NCBI GenBank assembly: GCA_030762895.1
Contig: CM061064.1
Span: 137,127,847-137,191,846, forward strand
Direction of reading: 5' to 3'
Origin: Sophora flavescens
Taxonomy: Eukaryota; Streptophyta; Magnoliopsida; Fabales; Fabaceae
Length of the DNA: 64,000 nucleotides
The number at the start of each line of letters is the position of its first letter. The stretch's first letter is position 1. The notes under the pieces were generated by a model. That model worked only from the letters and a program-made list of their open reading frames with translations. It did no database searches and was not told the origin of the DNA. Both the position numbers and the translations under genes were made by a program. This document shows positions 19,635 to 31,400 of this stretch, in pieces.

Positions 19635-21503
19635 GTGATAGCTTCCACAAACCAAGCTGTCCGGTGGATCACTCCCCTTGGGCTTCCCGTAGTGCAACCT
19701 TACCGACAAATCGGGAGACATCTTGTAATATTCATGATAGTCACCCTAATTTTTTTTCTTTTGTTTTTATTTCTCCAAGTCTAATGGTAGTTAATTAATA
19801 TCTTTCCATCACTAATATGCTAAAGTGGATTCGATGCAGATCAAGACTTCCCTTCAGATATTGACGTTACAGCGGGAAACTGGCAAGGTAACCAATAATT
19901 TGATCAAAATTGACCTACCATATTCAAGGACTTGTGTTTATACTTTGAAAATGATTATACTTTTATTCGAATGTGACTAATTTCCATTTGTCTAAATAAG
20001 ACCTCGAATTTTGTAAGTTGTATGATGCTTCAGAGCCATAGATTAGACTATTTCATGTTTTCAAGTTCTGAATTTTACTATTTATTCCTTTGCATAATTA
20101 TTAATCACTCTGAGATTATTCTGTTGTTACTTATCAAAACCTGCAACCCCCTTGAGGCAATGTAGAAGTATATATCCTGGTCTTGTCGTATGCTAGAAAG
20201 AACCACTATTTTGTCTGTGGAAAAGACAGTGAATTTTTTTTTATCAGCAGCATAACTAACTTCTTTTTGGACAAGGGCTGGTCATTTTCCATTTTATTTG
20301 CTAATATTAGGTTAACTATCAGTAATGATTTCAATATAGATAACATATTTCATACTTTATATTACAGGTCATGGTTAAAAGGCAGAGAACGGCTTTCCCC
20401 CCAAATTTTGTTCACTCTCTCGATGGTTCTCATATGATGATGACTGCAGTTGCATGCAAAAAAGCAGGGTTGAGCTTTGCAGGTCTTTACTGGTTATATA
20501 AGATTCACACATACACAGCTGGTTATATATAAGATGCACACATACACAATCAAGAATATGTGCATGTTTCTGTTCTTGCTTTTGTACATCAATGGTATCT
20601 TTTAATTAGGATTCTAAATTTTGTAAATCAATATTTAATTGCAGGGGTACATGATTCATATTGGACGCATGCATCTGATGTTGATGAAATGAACAGGATA
20701 CTCAGGGAAAAGTTTGTTGAACTCTACGAGGCTCCGATATTGGAAAATGTAAAGAATTTTTAATTATACATTCTTAAATTTACATAAATGCCTCTTTCTA
20801 GTACTGATTTTATAATTTTCCTTATTTTCTGTGATTGGGTTACAGCAGTTGCCTTTATAAATATTCATAAATATAAAAAAAGAAATGTGCCTGTTATTTT
20901 GGTGACACGGACATACCTTAGAACTAGATTCCCAAGAAGGAAGCATTTTCTTGGAATTTATTTTGACATTATAATTATCACTTTTATTTTATACACTAAA
21001 CTGTTTGTCAAATGTAATTACTGAATCCAGTCAATCACTTTCGATGTTCTTGGGATTCCAATGCAGTGAACTGAGTCATACAACCTTTTAGATTATATTA
21101 ATATATGAAACTTACAATTTGTTTTTGAAAGTTTTCATGCTTTTTGTAATATCATTGGTATATCTTGCATCATCTAATCTACCTTTCTACTTAACAAAAT
21201 TAGTCAACATACTAGCCTCATAATTCTTTGGTATTTTTGGATGCATGATAATCTTGAGTTACTCTTGTCCATCAATGGAAGTTTTTTAATTCTACTTATT
21301 ATTGTCCTTCTTAAACTTGTCATTGCATTCCAAATGGCTTGTTGTTTAAGAGTTCCTTGTTTCATCATGAATGGTTTGTTCCTTCTTTACAGTTGTTGGA
21401 GAGCTTTCAGAAGAGTTTTCCCACATTGAACTTTCCTCCTTTACCAGTGCGGGGTGATTTCGATCTTCGAGAGGTTTTGGAGTCTCCTTATTTTTTCAAC
21501 TAG
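19635..21503 (+). CDS. RPOT: Phage-type (T7-like) organellar RNA polymerase, five C-terminal exons
   Basis: Single-subunit RNA polymerase that transcribes plant mitochondrial and/or plastid genes. Exons: 19635-19724, 19840-19887, 20368-20482, 20645-20748 and 21393-21503 (stop TAG). All introns have GT-AG ends and phases agree, giving 155 residues. Key motifs are QAVRWITPLGLPVVQPYR, TAFPPNFVHSLDGSHMMMTA, and VHDSYWTHASDVD, whose Asp is the second catalytic Asp of T7-type enzymes. The C-terminus ends SPYFFN, as in the family. The earlier ~800 residues, including the first catalytic Asp and the motif-B lysine, are not in the window. They may lie left of it, beyond the TE cluster in one very long intron, or be lost. 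The frame is clean, so decay is not evident. Which paralogue it is (RPOTm, mp or p) cannot be told. Confidence 0.9.
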
Positions 21504-22840
21504 ACTAGAAAGAAACTTGCTTATATAGTTCTACATCCACCTATGTAGTTCAGGCCAGTACAGTGAAATTTGTATTATATCTACATGCATGGGATTGCGA
21601 AAGCCCTAATACCTGACACACAAGAAAGAAAATGCAAAGCATGTGGGTTGCCAAATTGGTGTCCTGTGGGAACCCATTACATTTTTTCAACCACATTGAG
21701 TTGGCCTGTCTTAATCCATCACAATTCACAAGAGATGTCCCATGGATGGAACTCCAGTTGTCTTCCAAACCCACTATTTATAAAGGATACGAAGAATCAG
21801 GTGATTTAGCTTATGAAATTTGTTATGAAAGAAAGGTGGCCTCCAAATATGATGGCTTCACAAATTGATTTAGAATGTTGCTTGGATCAGCTGCAAAACT
21901 AGGTTCAGCATGTGTACATTAGCTAATCTGTATTTGATCATCATTGATGTATTGGAGACTCGTGATTGAGCCACTGGTAATAATTTAAGGCGACTTTCTC
22001 AGATGTGGATGCGTCAGGTTGTTGGCATGATTCAGTTGTCAATTTTGCTTTCTATACGCTGCATTTTATTTCACTCTTCTTTTTGGGGGGTTTGGAGAGA
22101 GGATTAGAAGCATGTGTGTACAATTTTTGTCAGCATTACACAGTGAGTGCAATGAATGTGTGCTGTCTTTTGGTTCTTCATACTCGATTTTATTGGTTTG
22201 GACAGATTTTGTTGTGTTTTTTCATCTGATAAAAGATGACTACCGATAAGAGGTTTAATTAAATTAAGAGTCGATTAATATGTTTCTTGTTGATTAATAT
22301 GTTTTGTGTGGCATCGAGAAGCGTGCACGACAGGTTGGACAAAGATGCTTCGCCCGTCGAGCAGTTTGTTCAACCGCCACGGTTCATCCAGTTTAATCCA
22401 GTTCAATCATCGTTCGATGACATCATTATCGGTTTAGTGACTCGTACGGTCTGATATGATGACTAGATTGGCCAAGGATCTGGTTTCCAGCAGACCGGTC
22501 GGTTCGGTCCGAGTTTAATAACACTACATGAGTTTATAGTTAACCTAAAATATATCGTTCGGGAATGAAGGACTAGATAAGGTGGAGATAAAATTGTAGC
22601 TAAATGAAATATTTGAATATGAAGACTTAGTTAAACCGTAGCTAATCTTATGCACTTGAGATTTGCGTATATTAGAATAATTAAAATTTTAAATGGCTGA
22701 TCTTAAACATGTAATTGGTCTCTATATTTGATAAGAGATATATCGTAAAAGCCATGAAAAATATAAATGGGTCTCCAACGAAAAGGGACCATTTTGAATA
22801 CTAAGAGGATAAGCAATAAGATAGGTAGGACAATAATACG
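21504..22840. other. RPOT downstream region, no gene seen
   Basis: Probably contains the RPOT 3' UTR at its start. The rest is AT-rich sequence with only short accidental frames. A few stretches (21620-21860, 22330-22520) are less AT-rich, but I could assign nothing to them. Confidence 0.4.
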
Positions 22841-23130
22841 ATTGGGAAACAAGTGGAAACTCAAGGATATGTGGAATTACTCACCACTTTCGAAAGTGGT
22901 AATTTGTCTAAAACAATAGTGATCAAATATTTGATCGTCAATGTTAAAGCATTGTACAATATATTGATTGGGGAGGCCCTGTCTGAATGAGTTGAGAGTA
23001 ATAGTATCTAAACCTCATCTCGCGATGAAGTTCCCTGCAACATCAGGAGAGATTGTCACTATCTAAGCTGGTCAGAGAATGGCTCGTCAATGCTAAGTGA
23101 ATAGTCTTCAAGTTAATAAAGTTAAACATG
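22841..23130 (+). pseudogene. Ty3/gypsy protease-region remnant
   Basis: Plus-strand reading gives GYVELLTTF, IVIKYLIVNVKALYNILIG and, in other frames, TSSRDEVP and GEIVT-like pieces. These resemble the segment after the gag-protease in plant Tat-type gypsy elements (consensus of the type YNVLLGRP, LKFPT, GEIVTVRADQ). Stops are frequent and the rest of the element is not found. Assignment rests on a short degenerate stretch. Confidence 0.45.
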
Positions 23131-23225
23131 TAGAAATTCGAAAGGAGAGGGAAGAAGAGAGGGGTTTGGCCATTATTAACTCAGATTGAGTTAGTGAAGA
23201 CAATCAAATGGATGGGTTGCCTAGT

Positions 23226-24128
23226 TGATGATCTTAGGTTGAATTATCCATTCATAATAAGCAAAACAGTTCCAATTAGAAAGATGAAAACAAGAAAAAT
23301 GGATGAAGGTAAGGAATGGGTATGGTGCCGCAAACCAAGGAGGTTTGATAAGCCAAGTGAAGATCGCCACAAGAATCTTGGATTCTTGATAAGATCAAGG
23401 GATGGCTAAACCAAGAACCAAAGAGAGACAATTCCTCACAAATGAACTTAATCCATAATGAACTCCAAGTTGTTTTATTTCATGATTAGGGGCGTGTACA
23501 TAGAGTTAGGGCTGCCAAGCAAAGGCTTACAAAAGGTCATCATATGATAACATAACCCCTAGCATAACTAAGCATAAATATACCACTAATGGTGTAATAA
23601 ATCCATTTTCTACCAATAAGTGGCTATTTAAAGACTTAACTGTCCACTAATTGGAGTTACTGCCATACTTAAGAAAATATTAAAAATGATCCATAACTTC
23701 TAAAAAGGAGTTACTTTAGGCATGCAAGCCAATATATTCCCTCCTAAGAAGAAGCTCTAACTCATCCAAACCATGGGAAGTGGGCTTGACCATCATGCAA
23801 CACTTAGTATAGCCCACTTTCATGAAAATGAAACAAAGTAGCCAAAATTGGATCCATTACACTTTATTGAATTGAAATAAAATAAGTAAATGAACTTTAA
23901 ACTCTTGCACGCCCAACATCATCAACATCATGGGTCTTCTAGTTGGATAAGATAAGTCACCAACTTGGGCTTCATTCCATCTAGGCTTGAATTTGGGCTT
24001 GCCTCCATCAAAGTAGTCACCATTTGGTTTAGAACTTCTTGGGCTTTCTTGGTTCTAGCTCTTGTCATAGGTCCACCAAGTCCTTGTAGTGCTCCTTGGT
24101 CCAACCTCCTTAGTGGGCTCACTTCACA
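23226..24128 (-). repeat. Gypsy-1 3' LTR (approximate)
   Basis: On the minus strand the LTR appears to start TGTGAAGTGAGCCC at 24128, directly after the purine run AAAAAAGAAGAGGG. The end is tentatively at TGATGATCTTAGG on the plus strand (23226). The segment 23310-23470 is an inverted copy of 55140-55260, inside the solo LTR at 54545-55376, which supports its LTR nature. The pol reading frame (GGPMTRARTKKAQEVL, 24122-23928) runs on into this LTR. Confidence 0.6.
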
Positions 24129-27100
24129 CCCTCTTCTTTTTTATGTGAATTCGACCTCAAATTGAAATCTTCATCATCTACATCAAAAGGAGACAAATCA
24201 GCCACATTGAAAGTTGCACTAATTCCACCATACTCACCCTAAGATCTATCTTATAAGAATTATCATTGATCTTGGACACCACTTAGGATGACCCATCTCC
24301 TCTTGGTTGATGCTTGGATTTCCTTTGGGAAGGAAACCTTTCCTTTCTCATGTGCACCCAAACCCAATCTCCGGGTTCAAACACCACATTCCTCCTCCCT
24401 TTGTTGGCTTGCCTAACATAGCTTTCGGTCCTCTTTTCAATTTAAGCCTTCACTTGCTCATGTAACTTCCTCACATATTCAGCTTTAGCTTGCCATCTTT
24501 ATGCTTTAAAATTGAAGAATTAGGCAATGGTAATAAATAAAGAGGAGTTAAAGGGTTAAATCCATAAACAACCTAAAAAGGAGAACATTGAGTAGTACTA
24601 TGAACAACCCTATTATAAGAAAATTCCACATGAGGAAAACACTCCTCCCAAGACTTGATGCTTTTTTTAATCACAGCCATTAAAAGGGAAGAAAGTGTCC
24701 TATTAACTACCTCAGTTTGCCCAACCGTTTGGGGATGGCAAGTAGTGGAGATAAGAAGCTTTGTACCTAGCTTCCCCCACAATGTCCTTCAAAAATGACT
24801 TAGGAACTTTGTGTCCCTATCTGAAAAAATACTTCTTGGAAGACCATGCCGTCTTACCATTTCTTTAAAGAACAATTTAGAAACATAACAAGCATCATTA
24901 ATCTTTTTGCATGGTATAAAATGTGCTATTGTTTAAAATAAAAAATTGAATCCTTTCCATTCTTTGTCCTAGGTAGTCCCACAACAAAATCCATTGACAA
25001 ATCAATCCAAGGAAAATCAGGAATAAGCAAAGGAGTATAAAGAGCATGAGGCCTCATTTTATATTTAGACTTTTTACAAGAGTAATGATAGGTGGACACC
25101 TGGGTTTGACACCCAGGTGGACACCTTGGTTAATCATGTATAAATTTTTGATTAATTCAATTCATTATATGGTTAATGGGTTATATGAAGCTTATTTTCC
25201 GTAATCATGTAAATATTTGGTTAATCACATGCAAATATCTAGTTATTTCAGTTTTTTATAAGATTAATGGGTCATCATGAATTAACCAAATATTTATACG
25301 TGATTAAAAATGTAATGAACTGAATTAACCAAATATTTGTACAGATTAACCAAGGTGTCAACTTTGGGTGTGCAACTATCATTACTCTTTTACAAACAAT
25401 GCATTTTTCACAAAACTTTTGCACATCATGTTTCATGTGTGGCCAATGAAAATATTCATGCAACATGTTTAAAGTATCGAACCCCAAAATGCTTCATTAG
25501 GCCCCTTCATGCGCCTCTTTCAAAAGCAAATCTCTTACTGAATTTTTAGGCACACATAATCTCTTTTCTTTGAACAAAAACTCTTGGTACCTAAAATGCC
25601 CATTTTGGGTAGAATGCACACAATTAGCATAGATATGGGAAAAATATTTAGCATGCTCATATAATTCTTTAATGCATTCAAGTCCAAACAGTTTTGTTTC
25701 AAAGGTAGAAAGTAAAGTATACCTCCTAGAAAGTGCATCCGCCACTATGTTGGCCTTACCCTTCTTATGCTTGATCACATATAGGAATTGCTCAAGAAAC
25801 TCAATCCACTTGGCATGCCTCTTATTCAACTTTCCTTGTCCTTTCAAGTACTCTAAGGACTCATGCTCACTATGAATAACAAACTCTTTGGGCAAAAAGG
25901 TGATGTTGCCATGTTTTCAAAGCCCTCACTAAGGCAAACAATTCCATCTCATAGGTGGGATAATTAAGGGCAGCACTACTTAATTTCTCACTAAAATAAG
26001 CAATTGGATGCCCTTATTGCATCAAGATAGCTCCAACACCAACATTAAAAGCGTCACATTAAATCTCAAAAGACTTAGCAAAATTAGGCAAAACAAGTAT
26101 TGGTGCATGAGTAAGTTTTTCCTTAAGCTCATTAAATGCATGCTCTTGTTTCTCCCCCCATTTAAACACAACATTTTTCTTGACAATTTTATTAAGAGTT
26201 GCAACCAAAGTACTAAAGTCTTTTACAAACCTCCTATAGAAACTAGCCAAGCCATGAAAGCTCCTCACATCACTCACATTTTTTGGGGCTGGCCACTCTT
26301 GAATGGCCTTAATTTTCTCTTTATCAACATGGACCCCTTTAGCATTTACAACAAAACCAAGGAAGATCACATGATTTGTACAAAAAGTACATTTTTCCAA
26401 ATTAGCATACAACTTTTCCTTTTTTAACACATGCAAAGCAACCCTTAAGTGTTCATGATGTTCATTTAGGCTTTTGCTACATATCAAGATATCATCAAAA
26501 TACAACACAAAAAACTTGCCTAAAAAATCTCTTAAAACATGGTTCATAAGCCTCATGAAAGTACTAGGTGAATTTGTTAAACCAAAAGGCATTACCAACC
26601 ATTCATACAATCCATATTTATTTTTAAAGGCGGGGTTTTCCTTTCATCCCTTTCTCTTATCCTAATTTGATGGTACCCACTTTTCAAATCAATTTTAGAA
26701 AATAAAAAAGCACCATACAATTCATCAAGCAAATCATCAAGTCTAGGGATAGGATGTCTATACTTGATTGTGATGTTGTTCACAGCCCTACAATCGATGC
26801 ACATCCTCCAACTTCCATCCTTTTTAGGCACTAGAATTGGGATAACATATGGACTTAAGCTCTCTTGCATCCATCCTTTTTGTATCAAGTCCTCCACTTG
26901 CTTTTTAATTTTTCTGTCTCTTGAGGATTACTCCTATAGGCTGGCTTATTAGGTAATGATGCACCCGGAATGAGATCAATATGGTGCTCTATCCCCCTTA
27001 AAGGAGGTAGGCCGTGTGGCACTTACCACCTTTGGGAACACATCACCAAATTCATGCAAAATATTTTCAACACCACTAAGCAAAGAGAGTTCATTATAAA

Positions 27101-27239
27101 CATTAGCATTCAAACAAAATTCTTTGCAATAAAGCATATATAGGGGCTGTCTTGAAATCAAAGCCTTCACCTCACTTTTTTTATGCAAAATAGCTCTCTT
27201 TTCTCTCTTTTTCCTCTCTATTTTTCTCACTTTTTTTTA
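24129..27239 (-). pseudogene. Gypsy-1 pol remnant
   Basis: Minus-strand Ty3/gypsy pol. Pre-RT spacer at 27230-26976 (rich in KKREKR, then NILHEFGDVFP). RT N-terminus at 26897-26592: VPILVPKKDGSWRMC, NITIKYRHPIPRLDD and FSKIDLKSGYHQIR. A frameshift follows, then MPFGLTNSPSTFMRLMNHVL and the catalytic LYFDDILICS, with SFHGLASFYRRFVKDFSTL (26610-26059). RNase H at 25895-25497 has HSEHESLEYLKGQGKLN and VADALSRRY. The integrase zinc domain is at 25487-25275 and part of the core at 24782-24573 (CHPQTVGQTEVVNRTLSS). Frameshifts, deletions and the hAT-2 insertion inactivate it. Gag and protease are missing. Confidence 0.85.
25080..25387. mobile_element. hAT-2, 308-bp hAT-type MITE in Gypsy-1 integrase
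   Basis: Terminal inverted repeats GAGTAATGATAG at both ends, continuing imperfectly (GTGGACACC against TTGCACACC). Flanked by an exact 8-bp duplication TTTTACAA (25072-25079 and 25388-25395). Excising it with one duplication restores the gypsy reading CIVCKKSKYKMRPHA. The interior is AT-rich with many GGTTAAT/ATTAACC repeats in both orientations and no coding capacity. Confidence 0.88.
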
Positions 27240-28140
27240 TGATATCAAGGATTGACCACTTAGCATTTTAGGATCTTCTTTGTTCTAATTGCTTTAAGAT
27301 TTGAGATCAAACACAATTTAAGAACACAATTCAATGAACTTGATCTTCAAGTGAAGAATCAAGAGGAAAATGAAAAGGAGTAGAAGAGAAGATAATTGAT
27401 ATGAATAGAAATTAAGAACAAGAAGTAAATCTAATCTATGAAAAGGTAAATTGCAAGAATTAAAGTGCAAGAATTAAAGAACAAAAGTAGAAAATGGAAT
27501 AGGAAGAAGATGAAGGGAAGGCGCCACAATTGCATTCTTCTTGGAGAAGAAGATTGAAATTGATAAGCCAAAGGAGGATTCACCACTTGAATAAGGATAT
27601 TCAAGATAAGAATCAATTGGTTCAACTCTTGAACCAAGAAGAGGAGAACTCTCAACTCTCTCTAGGATCTCAAGTATGAGAAACTTATCAAATGAATTCA
27701 AACTTGTGAAATGAGTTACTTGAAGCCTATTTATAGATTCAAAGTGTTCATCCTCCTACATGGTGAAATTAGCACCTCCCCCATGTAAATCCCAAGTGTG
27801 GGTCTCTCTTAGCCCAATGTAGGATACCTATGTTGGGCCTAGTTGGTACAAGAGGCCCAATTAGCCTAAACCTAAAGTAAAAGCCCAAAAGCCTACACTA
27901 CCCAAGTGCTTTTTGAATAAGAACTTTTATTACAAGAAGTCTACTCTATACATAGGTCCTAATCCCTACCTTTATTACATGAACTCTACTCTATACAATG
28001 GTCCTAGTCCCTATCCATAACTAGAGTATCTTGGACTCTTCTTTAGAGTATCTTGGAATCTTTTTAGCCTTGACCTTGTCATGGGTCCATGTAAGTCTTC
28101 GATGCTTGGTCCTTGGCTTTGTGAACCCATTCTCACATCA
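27240..28140 (-). repeat. Gypsy-2 3' LTR
   Basis: About 901 bp. On the minus strand it starts TGATGTGAGAATGGG at 28140, directly after the purine tract GGAGAAGGGGA, and ends CCTTGATATCA at 27240. Size matches the Gypsy-1 LTR. The pol frame reads through its first ~110 bases (SIEDLHGPMTRSRLKRFQ). Its 3' end abuts Gypsy-1 internal sequence with no visible primer site, so the junction looks like a deletion or an end-to-end insertion. Confidence 0.7.
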
Positions 28141-28900
28141 TCCCCTTCTCCTTGAAGGAAATTCGTCCTTGAATTTTATTCCTACGTTAAAGAGAAGATG
28201 TTTAGGATTGTTGTTTTCATAAAATTCCTAAAAGAAAAACAATTTGGGAAGGAAACTCCCTTATTAGTAGTGTTGTAATTGTTAACCCATCCTCCCGGGT
28301 CAAAACCACCATTTGGAAAACAAGTTTTGTTAACAACCCTTTCAAATAGTTTTCATAACGTGTAATATCTTGATGGTTGTTTGGTAATGGTTGTCCATTA
28401 TTGAAAGAAACATTTGGAAAGATATTGAATTTGTGTTGTAGTTCCCTCAAAGAAGGGAACCTTGATGGATGTGCAATAGTTTCAACGTTTTTATTTTCAA
28501 AGTAGTTTTAATGCACATGGGTAAAGTAGAAGTACTAGTAGGCAAGCAAACATCATTATGTTTAAAATCACTTATTGGTTGTCCTACTAAGAAAACCTCA
28601 TTCACCTTACTTTTAACCTTATTAATATGCATATCTTTAGCACTTACAACATAGCCCAGAAATTCCACTTTGGTAGTGCAAAAAGTGTATATTTCAAGAT
28701 TAGCAAAAGGTTTTTGGTTTTCGCAAAAGTTTTGCTCACTTGTGCCAATTGCCTTTTCCATATTATTTTGTGGCACATTCTTTTCTTTTGCATTTATTTC
28801 TTGAAGTTCTTTTCACTCTTGGTTTTCTCTCAAGCTCCCTTTTCTCTCTCATTTTCTTTTGATCCTCACCAATTTCTTTAGGAGAGAGGGGTACAAGAGT
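28141..28900 (-). pseudogene. Gypsy-2 pol scraps
   Basis: Minus-strand gypsy fragments out of normal spacing. 28776-28447 has the RT block FANLEIYTFCTTKVEFLGYVVSAKDMH, and 28880-28800 has the charged KEIGEDQKKMREKRELERK spacer that lies upstream of RT in these elements. 28450-28217 is unassigned but open, and 28160-28141 leads through the polypurine tract into the LTR. Most of RT, RNase H and integrase are deleted. Confidence 0.6.
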
Positions 28901-29901
28901 TGTAACATCCCAATTTTCACATATATGTTTATTTATTTTATTGAAGTAATTAAATATCTAGAGGTTTATTTTTGTTTATTTTTATGTGGCTTATTTTGAG
29001 TAATTTTATTTACTCATTTAAAATATTTTATTGGGTGCGTTAACACTGTGTTATTAGTGTATACATGCTTGCAGGACAATAATGTTATGCTATTGTCACT
29101 ATTATTCTGTGTTTAGAAAAATATTTTAAATAATATGGCTCAAAGGAATTTATTTTCAGATGTTACTCTATTTAATTTTATATTTGAAAATAAATTAGTT
29201 TAGTGTTAACTGAAGATTAATTTTGAATCACTGATTTTCTTGGTTGACCATTTCAATCATCAATCTTTACTCTAATTTGAATTTTGAAAATATATATTTG
29301 TTACCCATTGTTTTTAGATCTAATGATTAATATTATTTCTTCTTTTTTCCTAAAATCAATTTCGACGACATATTTTAAATAATACTAACTAAAAGAAAAA
29401 ATAGAAAAAAAACTTTCCTCCTTATCTCCCCTCTCTCACCCATATTCGACAGTTAGGGGTGGAAGTAGGCCAGGCCAGGCTTGAGCTAAATAGGCCTGGC
29501 CTGTTTCAAAAATATCAAGCCTAAGCCTGACCTATTACCTGACATAGGCTTTTTTTAAGGCCTGACCTGACCTTTTTAAAAGCCTAGCCTGGCCTGAAAG
29601 CCTTTTTAAAGGCCTATTTCTTGTGAAGGCCTTAATAAGACTACAAGTCTGGTGCTAAATAGGCCGAAGCAAATAGGGCAATGATTAAATAGGTCTCAGG
29701 CCATAAAATACAAAATTCAACCACTAGATATTCAAGGTTTATGACAAAAACACAAAATTGTAGCAAATAGGCCTCAGGCCATAAAATACAAAATATTACC
29801 ATAACAAATAGGCCTCAGGCCATAAAATCAAAATACAACCATAGTCAAATAGGCCTCAGGCCATAAAATACAAATAACAAATGCAATAAGTAGCAAACAC
29901 A

Positions 29902-30327
29902 TCAAATCTTCAAGGTAATCTCTTCACGTCCTTCATTCACCTTCAAAATAATAAAACAATTCATGGTTTTGGCCAATGCTTCAATCCAAGGATACACAAA
30001 ACAACTCCAACCATAAGGAACCAGATTGAAGTAGTCAGCAAAGTGAGGTTTCCCTTTCAAAGTTAGGGACTTGAGCCCAGGAAACCTCTCTATCACTCTC
30101 TCAGGACTGATGGAATAACAATTTCCTATGAACACTCTTTTCCTGCTAAATCTCTCTAACTTGTACCGATTTTTGCACACCAGAGACAAGGCGTTTCTAT
30201 CCTTGTGCGAACTCATGTATTCAAATACGTGCAAAGGGGTCGTTGGCAACCCAGAAGTCTGTGCAGACTTTGAAACAGAGACAACATGAATTGGTGTAGT
30301 AGACATAGCATTTACAGAAACATCCAT
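29902..30327 (-). pseudogene. Captured fragment of a TIR1/AFB auxin-receptor F-box gene
   Basis: 141-codon frame inside hAT-3. From about residue 30 it reads HVFEYMSSHKDRNALSLVCK, ERFSRKRVFIGNCYSISPER, ERFPGLKSLTLKGKPHFAD, NLVPYGW and FVYPWIEALAK. These are the F-box and first leucine-rich repeats of TIR1/AFB proteins, the SCF subunits that bind auxin and Aux/IAA proteins. The wording is closest to AFB2/AFB3-type sequences from what I know of the family. It ends after about 100 matching residues, at the equivalent of exon-1 sequence, and has changed positions (KNRYKLER for KSWYRIER; an extra Tyr in FADYFNLVP). The remaining ~450 residues with the auxin pocket are absent, so it cannot be a receptor. 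Expression is unknown. Confidence 0.85.
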
Positions 30328-30434
30328 ATCATCAGAACCAACTTCATTGAGAATTTGAGATCAAAGGTACAGAGGTTTACCCGACGAGGGACGGCGAAGC
30401 GACGACGAAGTGATGACCGAACGAGGAGTGTGGC

Positions 30435-30600
30435 AACGAAGGAGGGGAACGAACGAGGCGAGGCCGCCCGTTGATGCGAGGCGAACGAAAGAACGAGGCG
30501 AACGAGGCAGGCGAACGAGACGAGGCGAACGAGGCAGAGCACGGCGAGGCGAACGAGACAGAGCACGGCGAGGTGAACCGGTGACGACAGTGAGGAATGA
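30435..30600. repeat. GAACGAGGC tandem repeat array inside hAT-3
   Basis: Imperfect 9-13-bp repeats of the type GGCGAACGAGGC / GGCGAACGAGAC with interspersed AGAGCACGGC units. GC-rich in an AT-rich setting. It makes accidental Arg-rich frames on both strands. Confidence 0.7.
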
Positions 30601-30999
30601 AGAAGAAAGAGTGAACCAGTAACGGCAGTGAGGCAGTGAGGCAGTGAAGCAGACTTTCTTAATTCTAACTTAAGGTTTAGTCTGATTAGGTTTTTTCTAT
30701 CTTTCTACTATATGTTTAGTCTAATTTGATTATTATTATATATTATATATTATATTATATATATTTAATATTTAATATTTATTTAAAAATAATGTTAATC
30801 AGGCCGGCCTATCAGGCTTTGTAGGCTTTTTCTGAAGCTCAAGCCTGGCCTATTTATCTAAAAAGGCTTTTCAAAAAGCCTTTACCCGACCTTTTTATGA
30901 AATAGGCTAGGCCATAAACAGGCCAGGTCATAGGCCCCTGTCGGGCGGCCTGGCCTACTTCCACCCCTATCGACAGTCCCTACTCCCTTCTTCTATCTA

Positions 31000-31400
31000 T
31001 TTTTTTCCTCTCTTCTTCTTCCCTTCACCTCAAAACTCTTCTCTCCTTTCTCTCTCAAAATCTGGCTCCACCCTCCACCTACGACCATTGTCCAGCAGCG
31101 CACCGCCATTGCTGGAGTCCGCTCGATCGTGAGGAAAAGAAGACGATGCGACTGCGCGCGTCCTGTCCCTGCTCTCTGCTATTTGATGCAGCGAGCTCCG
31201 CCTGCGACTCATCGCCGGTCGTTGTCCGGCCACACCGGTAGGGAGGAGACGACCACGTACGAAGCTCCACCCCGAAGTTTTTGTCGTCGTCGCGTCTTGG
31301 TCGGTACAGAGAACAAACTACCACCGTTGCCGCCATACCGGAAAACGCGCTACCACCGCCACCCATCTTCTTTTACTCCTTGGTTGGGTGAGTGATGCTC
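31000..31400. other. GC-rich patch in the long LTR-like sequence
   Basis: A CG-rich stretch just right of hAT-3 with overlapping short frames on both strands (for example 31129-31395). It resembles untranslated leader sequence and has no recognisable domain, so I do not call a gene. Confidence 0.35.

Larger units (their letters stand above)
29454..30969. mobile_element. hAT-3, gene-capturing hAT element
   Basis: 1516 bp bounded by inverted repeats TAGGGGTGGAAGTAGGCC and its complement, with an exact 8-bp duplication TCGACAGT (29446-29453 and 30970-30977). TAGGGGTG-type ends and 8-bp duplications are typical of hAT elements. Both subterminal regions are full of AGGCCT / GGCCTGGCC motifs, in opposite sense at the two ends. 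There is no transposase. The interior carries a fragment of a host F-box gene on the minus strand and a GAACGAGGC tandem array, so it resembles a Pack-type hAT. Confidence 0.88.

Noticed and set aside
23965..24165. 66-codon plus-strand frame
   Set aside because: Antisense to the tail of the Gypsy-1 polyprotein (GPMTRARTKKAQ), which is the convincing reading.
29902..30327. Functional F-box protein gene
   Set aside because: The frame covers only the F-box and first repeats, lies inside a hAT element and has altered conserved residues, so it is treated as a captured fragment.
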